NCBI GenBank assembly: GCA_050185825.1
Contig: JBFWZA010000014.1
Location: 62,001 to 126,000 of the forward strand
Source of the DNA: SZUA-309 sp050185825
Lineage (GTDB): Bacteria > Pseudomonadota > Gammaproteobacteria > Pseudomonadales > Azotimanducaceae
Direction of reading: 5' to 3'
DNA length: 64,000 nucleotides
Shown here: positions 1-6,956 of the stretch, one piece after another
Position numbering within the stretch: the stretch's first letter is position 1
Layout of the letters: each line of letters opens with the position of its first letter
Notes under the pieces: model-generated
Seen by the model: the letters and a program-made list of their open reading frames with translations, nothing else
What the model was told of the DNA's origin: nothing
Databases searched by the model: none
Translations under genes and position numbers: made by a program

Positions 1-66
1 GTTGGCTGCTGGGAAAGCGCCGGGCGGCGGGCTACACTCTCTGGCCGGTGAAGTAGGAGATCTTAC

Positions 67-408
67 ATGAGCGAAGGCACGAACGAGGAAGTCATCGCGA
101 CCATCAAGGAGCAGATCGAGAGCAATCCGATCCTGCTGTACATGAAGGGATCTCCCGCGGCGCCTCAGTGCGGCTTCTCGGCGCAGACGGTGCAGTGTCT
201 CATCGCCATCGGTGAGCGCTTCGCCTACGTGGACATCCTGAGCAACCCGGAGATCCGGGCCACGCTGCCGTCCTATGCCAACTGGCCGACCTTTCCTCAG
301 CTCTACGTGAACGGCGAGCTCATCGGCGGCTGCGACATCGTCACCGAGATGTTCCAGTCCGGTGAGCTCGAGCCGCTGATCAAGGGCGCGTCCACGGCTG
401 CCGGCTGA
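67..408 (+). CDS. grxD: Monothiol glutaredoxin, Grx4 family
   Basis: Monothiol glutaredoxin that carries and transfers [2Fe-2S] clusters in the cytoplasm. The 113-residue protein has the signature CGFS active site (Cys35), a WP-TFPQLYVNGE segment with the conserved cis-proline, and the GG-D glutathione-binding turn (GGCD) near residue 88. The length matches the family (about 105-115). The ATG is preceded by a GTAGGAG ribosome site about 6 nt upstream. The stop codon TGA directly abuts the stop of rnt on the other strand (TGATCA), so the two genes converge with no spacer. The role in Fe-S delivery is family knowledge; the sequence itself shows only the fold and motif. Confidence 0.96.
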   Translation: MSEGTNEEVIATIKEQIESNPILLYMKGSPAAPQCGFSAQTVQCLIAIGERFAYVDILSNPEIRATLPSYANWPTFPQLYVNGELIGGCDIVTEMFQSGELEPLIKGASTAAG

Positions 409-1005
409 TCACGTCCGGGGCCACGCGCTGGCCCAGCGGTTGACGATCTCGCAGAACAGCGCCGCCGCCTTCTCCGCATCGTACAGCGCCCGGTGGGCCT
501 GGCTCGCCTCGAAGGCGATGCCTGCGCGCTGACAGCATTCGGACAGCACCGTGTGGCCGAACGCCACCGCAGCGAGGGACGCGGTGTCGATGAAGCTGAA
601 CGGGTGAAAAGGGCTCCGGTTGAGGTTGTTGCGGGCGAAGGCCCGCTGCATGAACTGCTGATCGAAGGCCGCGTTATGGGCGACGAGAATGGCGCGCTGG
701 CAACCGTGCCTGCGCATGGCCTTGCGTACCCGCCTGAACATTTCCCGGAAAGCGGCGGCTTCGTCGATCGCGCCCCGATCCGGATCGTCCGGATCGATGC
801 CCGTGACCTTGAGCGCGGCCGGGTCCATCCGGCTCCCCGGATAGGGCGACACCGCCTGCTCCCAGCGGTCTTTCAGCACCAGCTCGCCCTGATCGAACGC
901 CACCTCCACCATGGCCATCTCCAGGATGGCGTGGGTGTCGGCGTCGAACCCGCCGGTTTCCAGATCCACCACGATCGGCAGGTAGCCGCGGAACCGGCTG
1001 CTCAT
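409..1005 (-). CDS. rnt: Ribonuclease T
   Basis: DEDD-family 3'-5' exoribonuclease that trims tRNA 3' ends and matures 5S/23S rRNA; it works as a cytoplasmic homodimer. Exo I motif VVDLETGGF (Asp14, Glu16), a central HNAAFDQQF motif and the C-terminal H-x4-D motif (HRALYD) are all present, followed by the CEIVNRW end typical of RNase T. The start at 1005 (MSSRFRG) is chosen because the family begins about 5-15 residues before the RFRG-(Y/F)-P segment. The reading frame stays open to 1182, but the extra 59 residues are low-complexity and unlike the family. A start at 1095 cannot be excluded. Predicted length is 198 aa. Confidence 0.93.
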   Translation of the reverse strand: MSSRFRGYLPIVVDLETGGFDADTHAILEMAMVEVAFDQGELVLKDRWEQAVSPYPGSRMDPAALKVTGIDPDDPDRGAIDEAAAFREMFRRVRKAMRRHGCQRAILVAHNAAFDQQFMQRAFARNNLNRSPFHPFSFIDTASLAAVAFGHTVLSECCQRAGIAFEASQAHRALYDAEKAAALFCEIVNRWASAWPRT

Positions 1006-1294
1006 CTCGGACCCGGGAAACCAGTCGTTGTTTGCCGCGGATTCGGGTCGTTCCCGAGGGTCGGAGGACGGCTGGTTGCGAACGGGCGGGAACATGGGCG
1101 GGGAAGATAGCACAGAGCCGGAAGTGGGCCGCGCAATATCATCCCTATCTTCCGTCGACATCGGTGATGCGAACCGGTTCACATTTCGACGTCGCCGGCG
1201 TGCGTATCATCACCCGAACACGGCGGATTCCATCCGTCGAAGCGCGCAGACGACGGTTTGTGCGGCGCGCGGTCGAATGCTTACGGAGTGAGCG

Positions 1295-1870
1295 ATGAAC
1301 CACTATCAGGTGCTTTTCAGCGGGGAGCTCGCCGAGGGTGCCCGGGAAGCCACGGTACGGAACAATCTGGCCAGGGAGCTCGGCATCGATGAGCGCAAGG
1401 CCGGCATGCTGTTCAGCGGCCGCACGGTCGTGATCCGCTCGCAGCTCTCCCAGGAGGAGGCGCTCGCCATCCAGGCCCGGTTTGCCGATCTCGGCGCGCT
1501 GGCGCGTATCAAGGACCTGACCCCGAAAACGGAGAAGAAGCTCGACTGGCGCATCGATCGCGAGGAACGTGCCGGCGAGCACACGCTGCGCGACATCACC
1601 GCCGCCCACGTGGAGTGTCCGCGTTGCGGGCACCTGCAGCTCGAGGCCAGCCACTGCGCCCGCTGCGGGATCGACATTGCCGCCGCGATCAATGCCAAGC
1701 GCAAACAGGATCTGATCATCGAGAAGCGGATCCGCGAGCTTCGCAACCACAAGAAGGCGCCGGTCAGCGCGCCGAACGTCACCCGATTTCAGACCCGGGA
1801 AGATCTCAGGCCCGAGCAGCCGCCGACCAAGCCGGGTAAGATCAAGTCCTGGTTCAAGAAGACGTCCTGA
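1295..1870 (+). CDS. Conserved hypothetical protein with C-terminal zinc ribbon
   Basis: A 191-residue protein I do not recognise by function. Residues 1-70 form a small alpha/beta unit (NHYQVLFSGEL at the start, then a segment with Leu/Ile periodicity) resembling the short N-terminal domain found in some proteobacterial zinc-ribbon or membrane proteins. Residues about 107-126 hold a CxxC-x9-CxxC zinc ribbon (CPRCG ... CARCG). The tail is basic and ends in a lysine-rich KSWFKKTS. No signal peptide or membrane helix is seen. It lies 9 nt upstream of murI and probably shares its transcript. The basic tail and zinc ribbon would suit nucleic-acid or protein binding, but that is inference. Confidence 0.75.
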   Translation: MNHYQVLFSGELAEGAREATVRNNLARELGIDERKAGMLFSGRTVVIRSQLSQEEALAIQARFADLGALARIKDLTPKTEKKLDWRIDREERAGEHTLRDITAAHVECPRCGHLQLEASHCARCGIDIAAAINAKRKQDLIIEKRIRELRNHKKAPVSAPNVTRFQTREDLRPEQPPTKPGKIKSWFKKTS

Positions 1871-1879
1871 TCTGATCCC

Positions 1880-2692
1880 ATGACCGAGCACACCGCGCCC
1901 ATCGGGGTCTTCGACTCCGGCATGGGTGGTCTCACCGTGCTGCGCGCGCTGCAAGCGGCGATGCCCGGCGAATCTTTCATCTATCTCGGCGACACCGCCC
2001 GCCTGCCCTATGGCAGCAAGAGCCCGGGCACGGTGGCGCGTTATGCGCTGCAGGCTTCCGAGATTCTCGTCCGGCGTGGCATCCGGGCACTGGTGGTGGC
2101 CTGCAACACGGCTTCCGCCTTCGCGCTGGATGCCCTGGCGGAGCGGCACCCGGAAATGCCGGTGTTCGGCGTGGTGGAGCCCGGGGCGGCCGCCGCGGCC
2201 GAGGCGCCGGGCGGCGCATCCGTGCTGGTGCTCGCCACGGAGAGCACGGTGGCGGGCGGCGCCTATCAGAAGGCCATACTCGGGCTCAGGCCGGATCTGA
2301 AGATTCACGCCCGGGCGTGCCCGCTGCTGGTCGCCCTGGCGGAGGAGGGTGAGCATTCGGGGGAGTTCTGCGAGCGGGTGCTCGGCCACTACCTGCACGG
2401 TCACACGGCCGGCGGCAGCGTCTCGGACCCGTCGGTGGTGGTGCTGGGCTGCACCCACTTTCCCGTCTTCCGTGAGCCGCTGCAGGCGCTGTTGCCGCGA
2501 CATACCGTGGTGGTGGACTCCGCGGCCACCACCGCCCGCCGGGTCGCCGAAGCGCTCGGCTCGTGCGCGTCGCCGGCGCCCGAGGGAAGGCGCCTGACCC
2601 TGATGGCCACCGACGGCATCCGCCGGTTCAAACGGGTGGGTGGCTACTTTCTCGGCCGGACGCTGCCGGAGGTGGAGCTCGTCGATCTCTGA
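1880..2692 (+). CDS. murI: Glutamate racemase
   Basis: Cofactor-independent racemase that makes D-glutamate for peptidoglycan. The 270-residue protein begins with IGVFDSGMGGLTV, and carries both catalytic cysteines in their conserved settings: Cys75 in ACNTAS and Cys191 in GCTHFP. Catalytic Asp11 (FDSG) is also present. Length is normal. It follows the zinc-ribbon gene by 9 nt and converges on nth with a 9-nt gap, leaving no room for an intrinsic terminator. Confidence 0.97.
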   Translation: MTEHTAPIGVFDSGMGGLTVLRALQAAMPGESFIYLGDTARLPYGSKSPGTVARYALQASEILVRRGIRALVVACNTASAFALDALAERHPEMPVFGVVEPGAAAAAEAPGGASVLVLATESTVAGGAYQKAILGLRPDLKIHARACPLLVALAEEGEHSGEFCERVLGHYLHGHTAGGSVSDPSVVVLGCTHFPVFREPLQALLPRHTVVVDSAATTARRVAEALGSCASPAPEGRRLTLMATDGIRRFKRVGGYFLGRTLPEVELVDL

Positions 2693-2701
2693 GACGGGCG
2701 G

Positions 2702-3340
2702 CTAGTCGTAGTCGGTCTTCTGCCTGAATTCGCAGAGATCCTCGATCACGCAGGCACCGCAACGGGGCTTGCGTGCCGTGCACACGTAGCGGCCGTGCAG
2801 AATCAGCCAGTGGTGGGCGTCCTTCCGATAGGGTTCGGGCACCAGACGGACCAGACGATCCTCCACTTCCCGGACGTTCTTCCCGGGCGCAATGCCGGTG
2901 CGGTTGCAGACCCGGAAGATGTGGGTGTCCACGGCAATGGTGGGATGGCCGAAGGCCGTGTTCAGCACCACGTTGGCCGTCTTTCGGCCCACGCCCGGCA
3001 GCGCCTCCAGCGCCGTGCGGTCTTCCGGCACCTGGCCGCCATGCTGCTCCAGGAGAATGGCGCAGGTCTTCAGGATGTTCTCGGCCTTGGTGTTGTACAG
3101 ACCGATGGTCCTGATGTGCGCCTTCAGGCCGTCGAGCCCCAGCGCCAGGATGGCCTCGGGCGTGCGGGCCACCCGGTAGAGCATGCGGGTGGCCTTGTTG
3201 ACGCTCACGTCCGTGGCCTGGGCGGAGAGGATCACGCTGATCAGCAGCTCGAACGGCGTGCCGTACTCGAGCTCCGTGGTGGGTGACGGGTCGTTGGCCT
3301 TCAGACGTTCGAAGATGGCCGTTCGCTTTTCCCGGTTCAT
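2702..3340 (-). CDS. nth: Endonuclease III (DNA glycosylase/AP lyase)
   Basis: Base-excision repair glycosylase acting on oxidised pyrimidines, with beta-lyase activity. The 212-residue protein has the helix-hairpin-helix LPGVGRKTAN with catalytic Lys120, the catalytic Asp138 in VDTHIFRV, and the [4Fe-4S] ligands Cys187, Cys194, Cys197 and Cys203 in exactly the E. coli spacing (C-x6-C-x2-C-x5-C). It is the last gene of the rnf operon, and its ATG overlaps the stop of rnfE by 4 nt (ATGA), the usual rnf-nth arrangement in gammaproteobacteria. Confidence 0.97.
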   Translation of the reverse strand: MNREKRTAIFERLKANDPSPTTELEYGTPFELLISVILSAQATDVSVNKATRMLYRVARTPEAILALGLDGLKAHIRTIGLYNTKAENILKTCAILLEQHGGQVPEDRTALEALPGVGRKTANVVLNTAFGHPTIAVDTHIFRVCNRTGIAPGKNVREVEDRLVRLVPEPYRKDAHHWLILHGRYVCTARKPRCGACVIEDLCEFRQKTDYD

Positions 3341-4017
3341 GTTGCCTCGTGTTCTTCCGATGGTTCGGGCGTCGCGCCGCGTCGCTGCCGGTACCAGCGC
3401 CCGCCTGCATTCATGGCCGCCAGCAGCAGTCCGGCGACGATGAACGCGCCTGGCGGCAGAGCGGCCAGCAGCAGCCCCGAATCTGCAAGGCGAAAATGCC
3501 AGCCGGCAGCAACGGGCCCTAACAGACTCTCCATTCCGGCGAGCAGCCCGCCGGTCGCCAGCAGCTCGCGCGTCGCACCCAGCACCACAAGCGCCAGGGC
3601 AAAACCGGCCGCGGTACCCGCCGCGTCGGCCAGCGCGGCACCGACCGGTTGCCGGCTGGCGAACGCCTCGGCCCGACCCAGGATCATGCAGTTGGTAACG
3701 ATGATCTGCACGAAGAGCGCGATCTTCAGATAGATCTCATAGGCCAGCGCCTGCAGCACGAGCAGCGCGATGGTGGTGAAGGTGGCGATGATCAGCACGA
3801 AGCAGGGTAACCGGGCGAAGTCCGGAATGTGCCGGCGCAGCGCGGCGATGGTGCCGTTGGCGCCGATCATCACCAGGGCGCTGGCAGCAGCGAGCCCAAG
3901 TGCGTTGGCGACGTTGTTGCTCACGGCCAGCAGCGGGCAGAGCCCGAGCAGCTGCGCCCACGCCGGGTTGTTGGCTAGCGCGCTGTCCCGGAAAACGCTG
4001 CCGCTCACGGCGGGCAC
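3337..4017 (-). CDS. rsxE: Rnf/Rsx electron-transport complex subunit E
   Basis: Integral membrane subunit of the Rnf (Rsx) ion-translocating complex. The 226-residue protein starts with a short region then NNPAWAQLLGLCPLLAVSNN, a hallmark of RnfE, and has about six hydrophobic segments and the conserved IIVTNCMILGRAEAFAS stretch whose Cys, with that of RnfA, ligates the intramembrane Fe-S cluster in solved complexes. It overlaps rnfG by 13 nt and nth by 4 nt, so it is translationally coupled on both sides. The tail past residue 205 is polar and Glu-rich. Confidence 0.95.
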   Translation of the reverse strand: MPAVSGSVFRDSALANNPAWAQLLGLCPLLAVSNNVANALGLAAASALVMIGANGTIAALRRHIPDFARLPCFVLIIATFTTIALLVLQALAYEIYLKIALFVQIIVTNCMILGRAEAFASRQPVGAALADAAGTAAGFALALVVLGATRELLATGGLLAGMESLLGPVAAGWHFRLADSGLLLAALPPGAFIVAGLLLAAMNAGGRWYRQRRGATPEPSEEHEAT

Positions 4018-4532
4018 TCCAGGGAGTGGATCGCTCCGAAGGCTTCCGGCGCCTCCAGGGCACTCGCAAGCCCCCCGGTAATGGCGCGGGAGGTGATGGT
4101 GGCGCCGGTGATTGCATCCGCGCTGCGCAGCTCGGTGGCTTTGGCGTTGCCAAGGGTGGCGAGCCAGGCATCGTCGCGAAGAAAGTCCGTGATGCCCGGT
4201 GTCTCCTGGTGAGAGAGCAGCGCCAGCCGACCGAGCCTCCCGTCAGCCGGGAGCGTGAAGAGCAGCCGGATGGGCCCGCCGTAGCCGGCGACATCGAGGC
4301 GGGCGAGTCGCACCCTGCCGCAGTAATCCCAGGCCGCAGGCTGCTGCGCGAGGTCCGGTGCCGGCACCCGGTCGTCGAAGTCCGCACCGAGCAGGTGCAG
4401 GAGTACGGCCCGTTCCGCCGCCGTTTCGTTGTGCTCGATGGGCGCTTCCGTGAGCCGGTTGGTGGCGGCGAGCGCCACGGCGCAGCCGAGCGCGATGCCG
4501 GCAACCGCCAGGACCGCGCGGAGCTCAGCCAT
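4005..4532 (-). CDS. rsxG: Rnf/Rsx complex subunit G, covalent-FMN protein
   Basis: Periplasm-facing flavoprotein subunit anchored by one N-terminal helix (residues about 5-23, LRAVLAVAGIALGCAVALAA). The covalent FMN site is clear: ITGATITS with the modified Thr at residue 145, within the S/T-GA-T consensus of RnfG and NqrC. At 175 aa it is shorter than E. coli RsxG (about 206), mainly in the central region. It overlaps rnfD by 8 nt and rnfE by 13 nt. The operon context confirms the assignment. Confidence 0.94.
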   Translation of the reverse strand: MAELRAVLAVAGIALGCAVALAATNRLTEAPIEHNETAAERAVLLHLLGADFDDRVPAPDLAQQPAAWDYCGRVRLARLDVAGYGGPIRLLFTLPADGRLGRLALLSHQETPGITDFLRDDAWLATLGNAKATELRSADAITGATITSRAITGGLASALEAPEAFGAIHSLECPP

Positions 4533-5475
4533 GATCTGTCTCCGGTGCCCGGGACAATCGGCGGTCCAGGTAGGGCGTCAGCGCATTGCCGAGCAGGATG
4601 CCGAAGGCGATGCCGTCCGGGTAGTTGCCCCAGGCGCGGACGGCGAAGGTCATGGCACCGACGGCGATGCCGAACAGCCACTGGCCGCGATGGCTCTCCG
4701 GGTGCGTGACCGGGTCCGTGGCGACGAAGCAGGCGGCCATCAGCGCGCCGCCGCTGGCCAGGTGAAACGCCGGCGAGCCCAGGCTCGCCGAGCTGCCATT
4801 GTCGTAGCCGGCCAGGCCCGCCACCCCGAGGGTCGTCAGCATGCCGGCCGCGGGCCGCCAGGCGGCGATGCGCTTGCCGAAGAGCCAGAGGCCACCCGCC
4901 GCGTACGCGAGCGCCACCCACTCGTAGCCCGCCCCGCCGGCCAGGCCGAACCCCGCGTCCGGCTGCCAGACATCGGCGACGGTGGCCGCACCCCGGTACT
5001 TGAAGGTGGTGAGCACCGTCGCCCCGGTGAGCCCGTCCACATCCACGTTCATGGCACCGGGCACCGGCCAGCTCGAGAGCGCGCCGGGCAGGCTCACCAG
5101 CACGGCGGCATAGCCCACCATGGCGGGGTTGAAGACGTTGCTCCCGAGCCCGCCATAGGCATGACGACCGAGCGCCAGAGCGAGCATCGTGGCGAGGGCC
5201 ACCGGCAGCACCGCGCCGGGTGGCAGCGCGACCGCGAGGATCAGCGCCGTGACGAGCGCCGCGGCGTCGCTGTCCGTGATCCGCGTGCCCGGACGGTTGC
5301 CGCGCAGCGCCTGACAGGCCCGCTCGGTGGCAGCCGCGACGAGGACGGCCGTGAGCAGATTGGCTGCGACGCCCGCCGGCGCGATCAGCGCCGCCTGCAG
5401 CGTGATCCCCGGCAGCAGGCAGGCCGCCACGGTGAGCATGAGCGGACGCGTCCGCGTCGTGGCAACGTCAGGCAT
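4525..5475 (-). CDS. rsxD: Rnf/Rsx complex subunit D
   Basis: Membrane subunit of the Rnf complex carrying a second covalent FMN. The family NQR2/RnfD features are visible: a GGLGSNVFNPAMVGYA segment and the flavinylation motif DGLTGATVLTTF with the acceptor Thr at residue 153. About eight to nine hydrophobic segments are present. The start at 5475 (MPDVATT) is selected because upstream residues of the longer open frame are Arg/Pro-rich and antisense-like, and because it overlaps the rnfB stop by 8 nt as expected in a coupled operon. At 316 aa it is shorter than E. coli RsxD (about 352). Confidence 0.94.
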   Translation of the reverse strand: MPDVATTRTRPLMLTVAACLLPGITLQAALIAPAGVAANLLTAVLVAAATERACQALRGNRPGTRITDSDAAALVTALILAVALPPGAVLPVALATMLALALGRHAYGGLGSNVFNPAMVGYAAVLVSLPGALSSWPVPGAMNVDVDGLTGATVLTTFKYRGAATVADVWQPDAGFGLAGGAGYEWVALAYAAGGLWLFGKRIAAWRPAAGMLTTLGVAGLAGYDNGSSASLGSPAFHLASGGALMAACFVATDPVTHPESHRGQWLFGIAVGAMTFAVRAWGNYPDGIAFGILLGNALTPYLDRRLSRAPETDHG

Positions 5476-6355
5476 CCGGGCTCTCCGGACGCGACGGCGC
5501 CGGTGTGCCGAGCCTGGCGAGACGTGCCGTGCGGCGGCGGTCGGCGGCAACCGCTTCCCGGGCGATGCGCGCGGTCCGTTCGCCCGCATGTCGTTCGGCC
5601 ACCGCGGCGGCCTGCGCGGCGTCCGCCTCCCGGGCCAGCCGGGCGCGTGCCGCACGGAAGGTGCCCACGAGATCGAGCTCGCTGGGACAGGGCGGGTTGC
5701 AGAGCCCGCACTCGATGCAGCGATCGAGCCCGGCACCCACCGCTTCCGTGAGATCATCGCTGCGGCTCGTCCACCACAGCCGGGTCACCGGCAGGGACTC
5801 CGGGCAGACCGACTCGCAGCGATTGCAGCGGATGCAGGCTGCCGTCTCCTCGGGCGCCGCGGGCGTCGGGGTCGGAGTTTTGACGGGCAGCAGCTCGATG
5901 CAGTCCACCGGGCAGGGCGGCAGGCACAGCTCGCAGCCGGTGCAGCGCTCGGCGATGACGGTGTGCAGGAAGCGGGGGGCGCCGACAATGGCGTCCACCG
6001 GGCAGGCGTCCACGCACAGGAAGCAGCCGATGCATCGGGACTCGTCGATCCTGGCTACCACGGGGACCGGTGTGGGCAGTGGTGCCTGAATCGGCCGTCC
6101 GAGCAGCGTTGCCAGCCGGCGCTGGGTGGCCTCCCCACCGGGCGGGCAGAGATCGATGGATGCACCGGCGGCCACCGCTTCCGCGTACGGCCGGCAGCCC
6201 GGGTAGCCGCACTGGGCGCACTGGGTCTGGGGCAGCAGCGCGTCGATAGCGTCCACCACCGGGTCCGCGCGCCGCGGAAACCGGCGCCTGCCCCACAGCA
6301 GCAGCACCGCGAGCACGGTGATCAGGATAGTCAGGGTGCCGATCTCGACGGCCAT
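5468..6355 (-). CDS. rsxB: RnfB fused to the C-terminal ferredoxin domain of RnfC
   Basis: Electron-input iron-sulphur subunit of the Rnf complex. Residues 1-20 are a membrane anchor. Residues 31-75 are the RnfB 4Fe-4S domain (Cys46, 49, 54, 70 in CAQCGYPGC...). Residues 105-155 are a two-cluster ferredoxin (Cys108/111/114/118 and 138/141/144/148). A Pro/Thr linker (159-171) then leads to residues 174-240, which match the RnfC C-terminal region rather than RnfB: CIRCNRCESVCP (Cys174/177/180/184), an LWW aromatic stretch, then CIECGLCNPPCPSELDLV (Cys213/216/219/223), and finally an Ala/Arg helical tail like that of RnfC. The NADH/FMN and SLBB domains of RnfC are missing, and no separate rnfC lies in this operon. 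The electron donor is therefore uncertain. Confidence 0.93.
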   Translation of the reverse strand: MAVEIGTLTILITVLAVLLLWGRRRFPRRADPVVDAIDALLPQTQCAQCGYPGCRPYAEAVAAGASIDLCPPGGEATQRRLATLLGRPIQAPLPTPVPVVARIDESRCIGCFLCVDACPVDAIVGAPRFLHTVIAERCTGCELCLPPCPVDCIELLPVKTPTPTPAAPEETAACIRCNRCESVCPESLPVTRLWWTSRSDDLTEAVGAGLDRCIECGLCNPPCPSELDLVGTFRAARARLAREADAAQAAAVAERHAGERTARIAREAVAADRRRTARLARLGTPAPSRPESPDA

Positions 6356-6361
6356 GACCGT

Positions 6362-6940
6362 CTAGTCCGCCATCCCGGCGAAGCCGAGAAAGGCCAGCGA
6401 CAGGATGCCGGCGGTGATCAACGTGATGGGGGCACCTCGGAAGGCGCCCGGCACGGCGGCCAGGTCGATGCGCTCACGGATCGCGGCGAACAGCACCATC
6501 ACGGCGCTGAAGCCGAGCGCCGCGCCGATGGCGTAGGTCAGGGTGCCGGCGAACGTCAGCTCCTGCTGCAGCGCCAGCAGGGCAACGCCCAGCACCGCGC
6601 AGTTGGACGTGATCAGCGGCAGGTAGATGCCGAGCACCTGATGCAGCAGCGGGCTGGCGCTGGCGATGTACAGCTCGGTGAGCTGCACGGTGGCGGCGAT
6701 CACGACGATGAAGACGATGATCCTGAGGTAGGTGAGATCCAGCGGCACCAGCACGCCGTGGTAGAGCACCCAGCTCGCCGCCGCGGCCAGCGTCAGCACG
6801 AAGGTGGTTGCGAGGCTCATGGCGGTGGCGGCATCGTAACGGCCGGACGCGCCGATGAACGGGCACAGCCCGAGAAACTGGGCCAGCACGAAGTTGTTCA
6901 CCAGGAGGGCGCCGACGAGGATGAGGGCGAGGTCGGCCAT
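6362..6940 (-). CDS. rsxA: Rnf/Rsx complex subunit A
   Basis: Integral membrane subunit, 192 aa with six hydrophobic segments. The conserved LVNNFVLAQFLGLCPFIGAS at the start and LPLITSNCAVLGVALL in the middle are family signatures; the two Cys residues face those of RnfE and hold the intramembrane [2Fe-2S] cluster in known structures. It is the first gene of the rnf cluster, 16 nt after metG and 6 nt before rnfB, so metG and the complex are probably on one transcript. The length matches the E. coli protein (193). Confidence 0.96.
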   Translation of the reverse strand: MADLALILVGALLVNNFVLAQFLGLCPFIGASGRYDAATAMSLATTFVLTLAAAASWVLYHGVLVPLDLTYLRIIVFIVVIAATVQLTELYIASASPLLHQVLGIYLPLITSNCAVLGVALLALQQELTFAGTLTYAIGAALGFSAVMVLFAAIRERIDLAAVPGAFRGAPITLITAGILSLAFLGFAGMAD

Positions 6941-6956
6941 GGTCAGGTGGCGGTGC

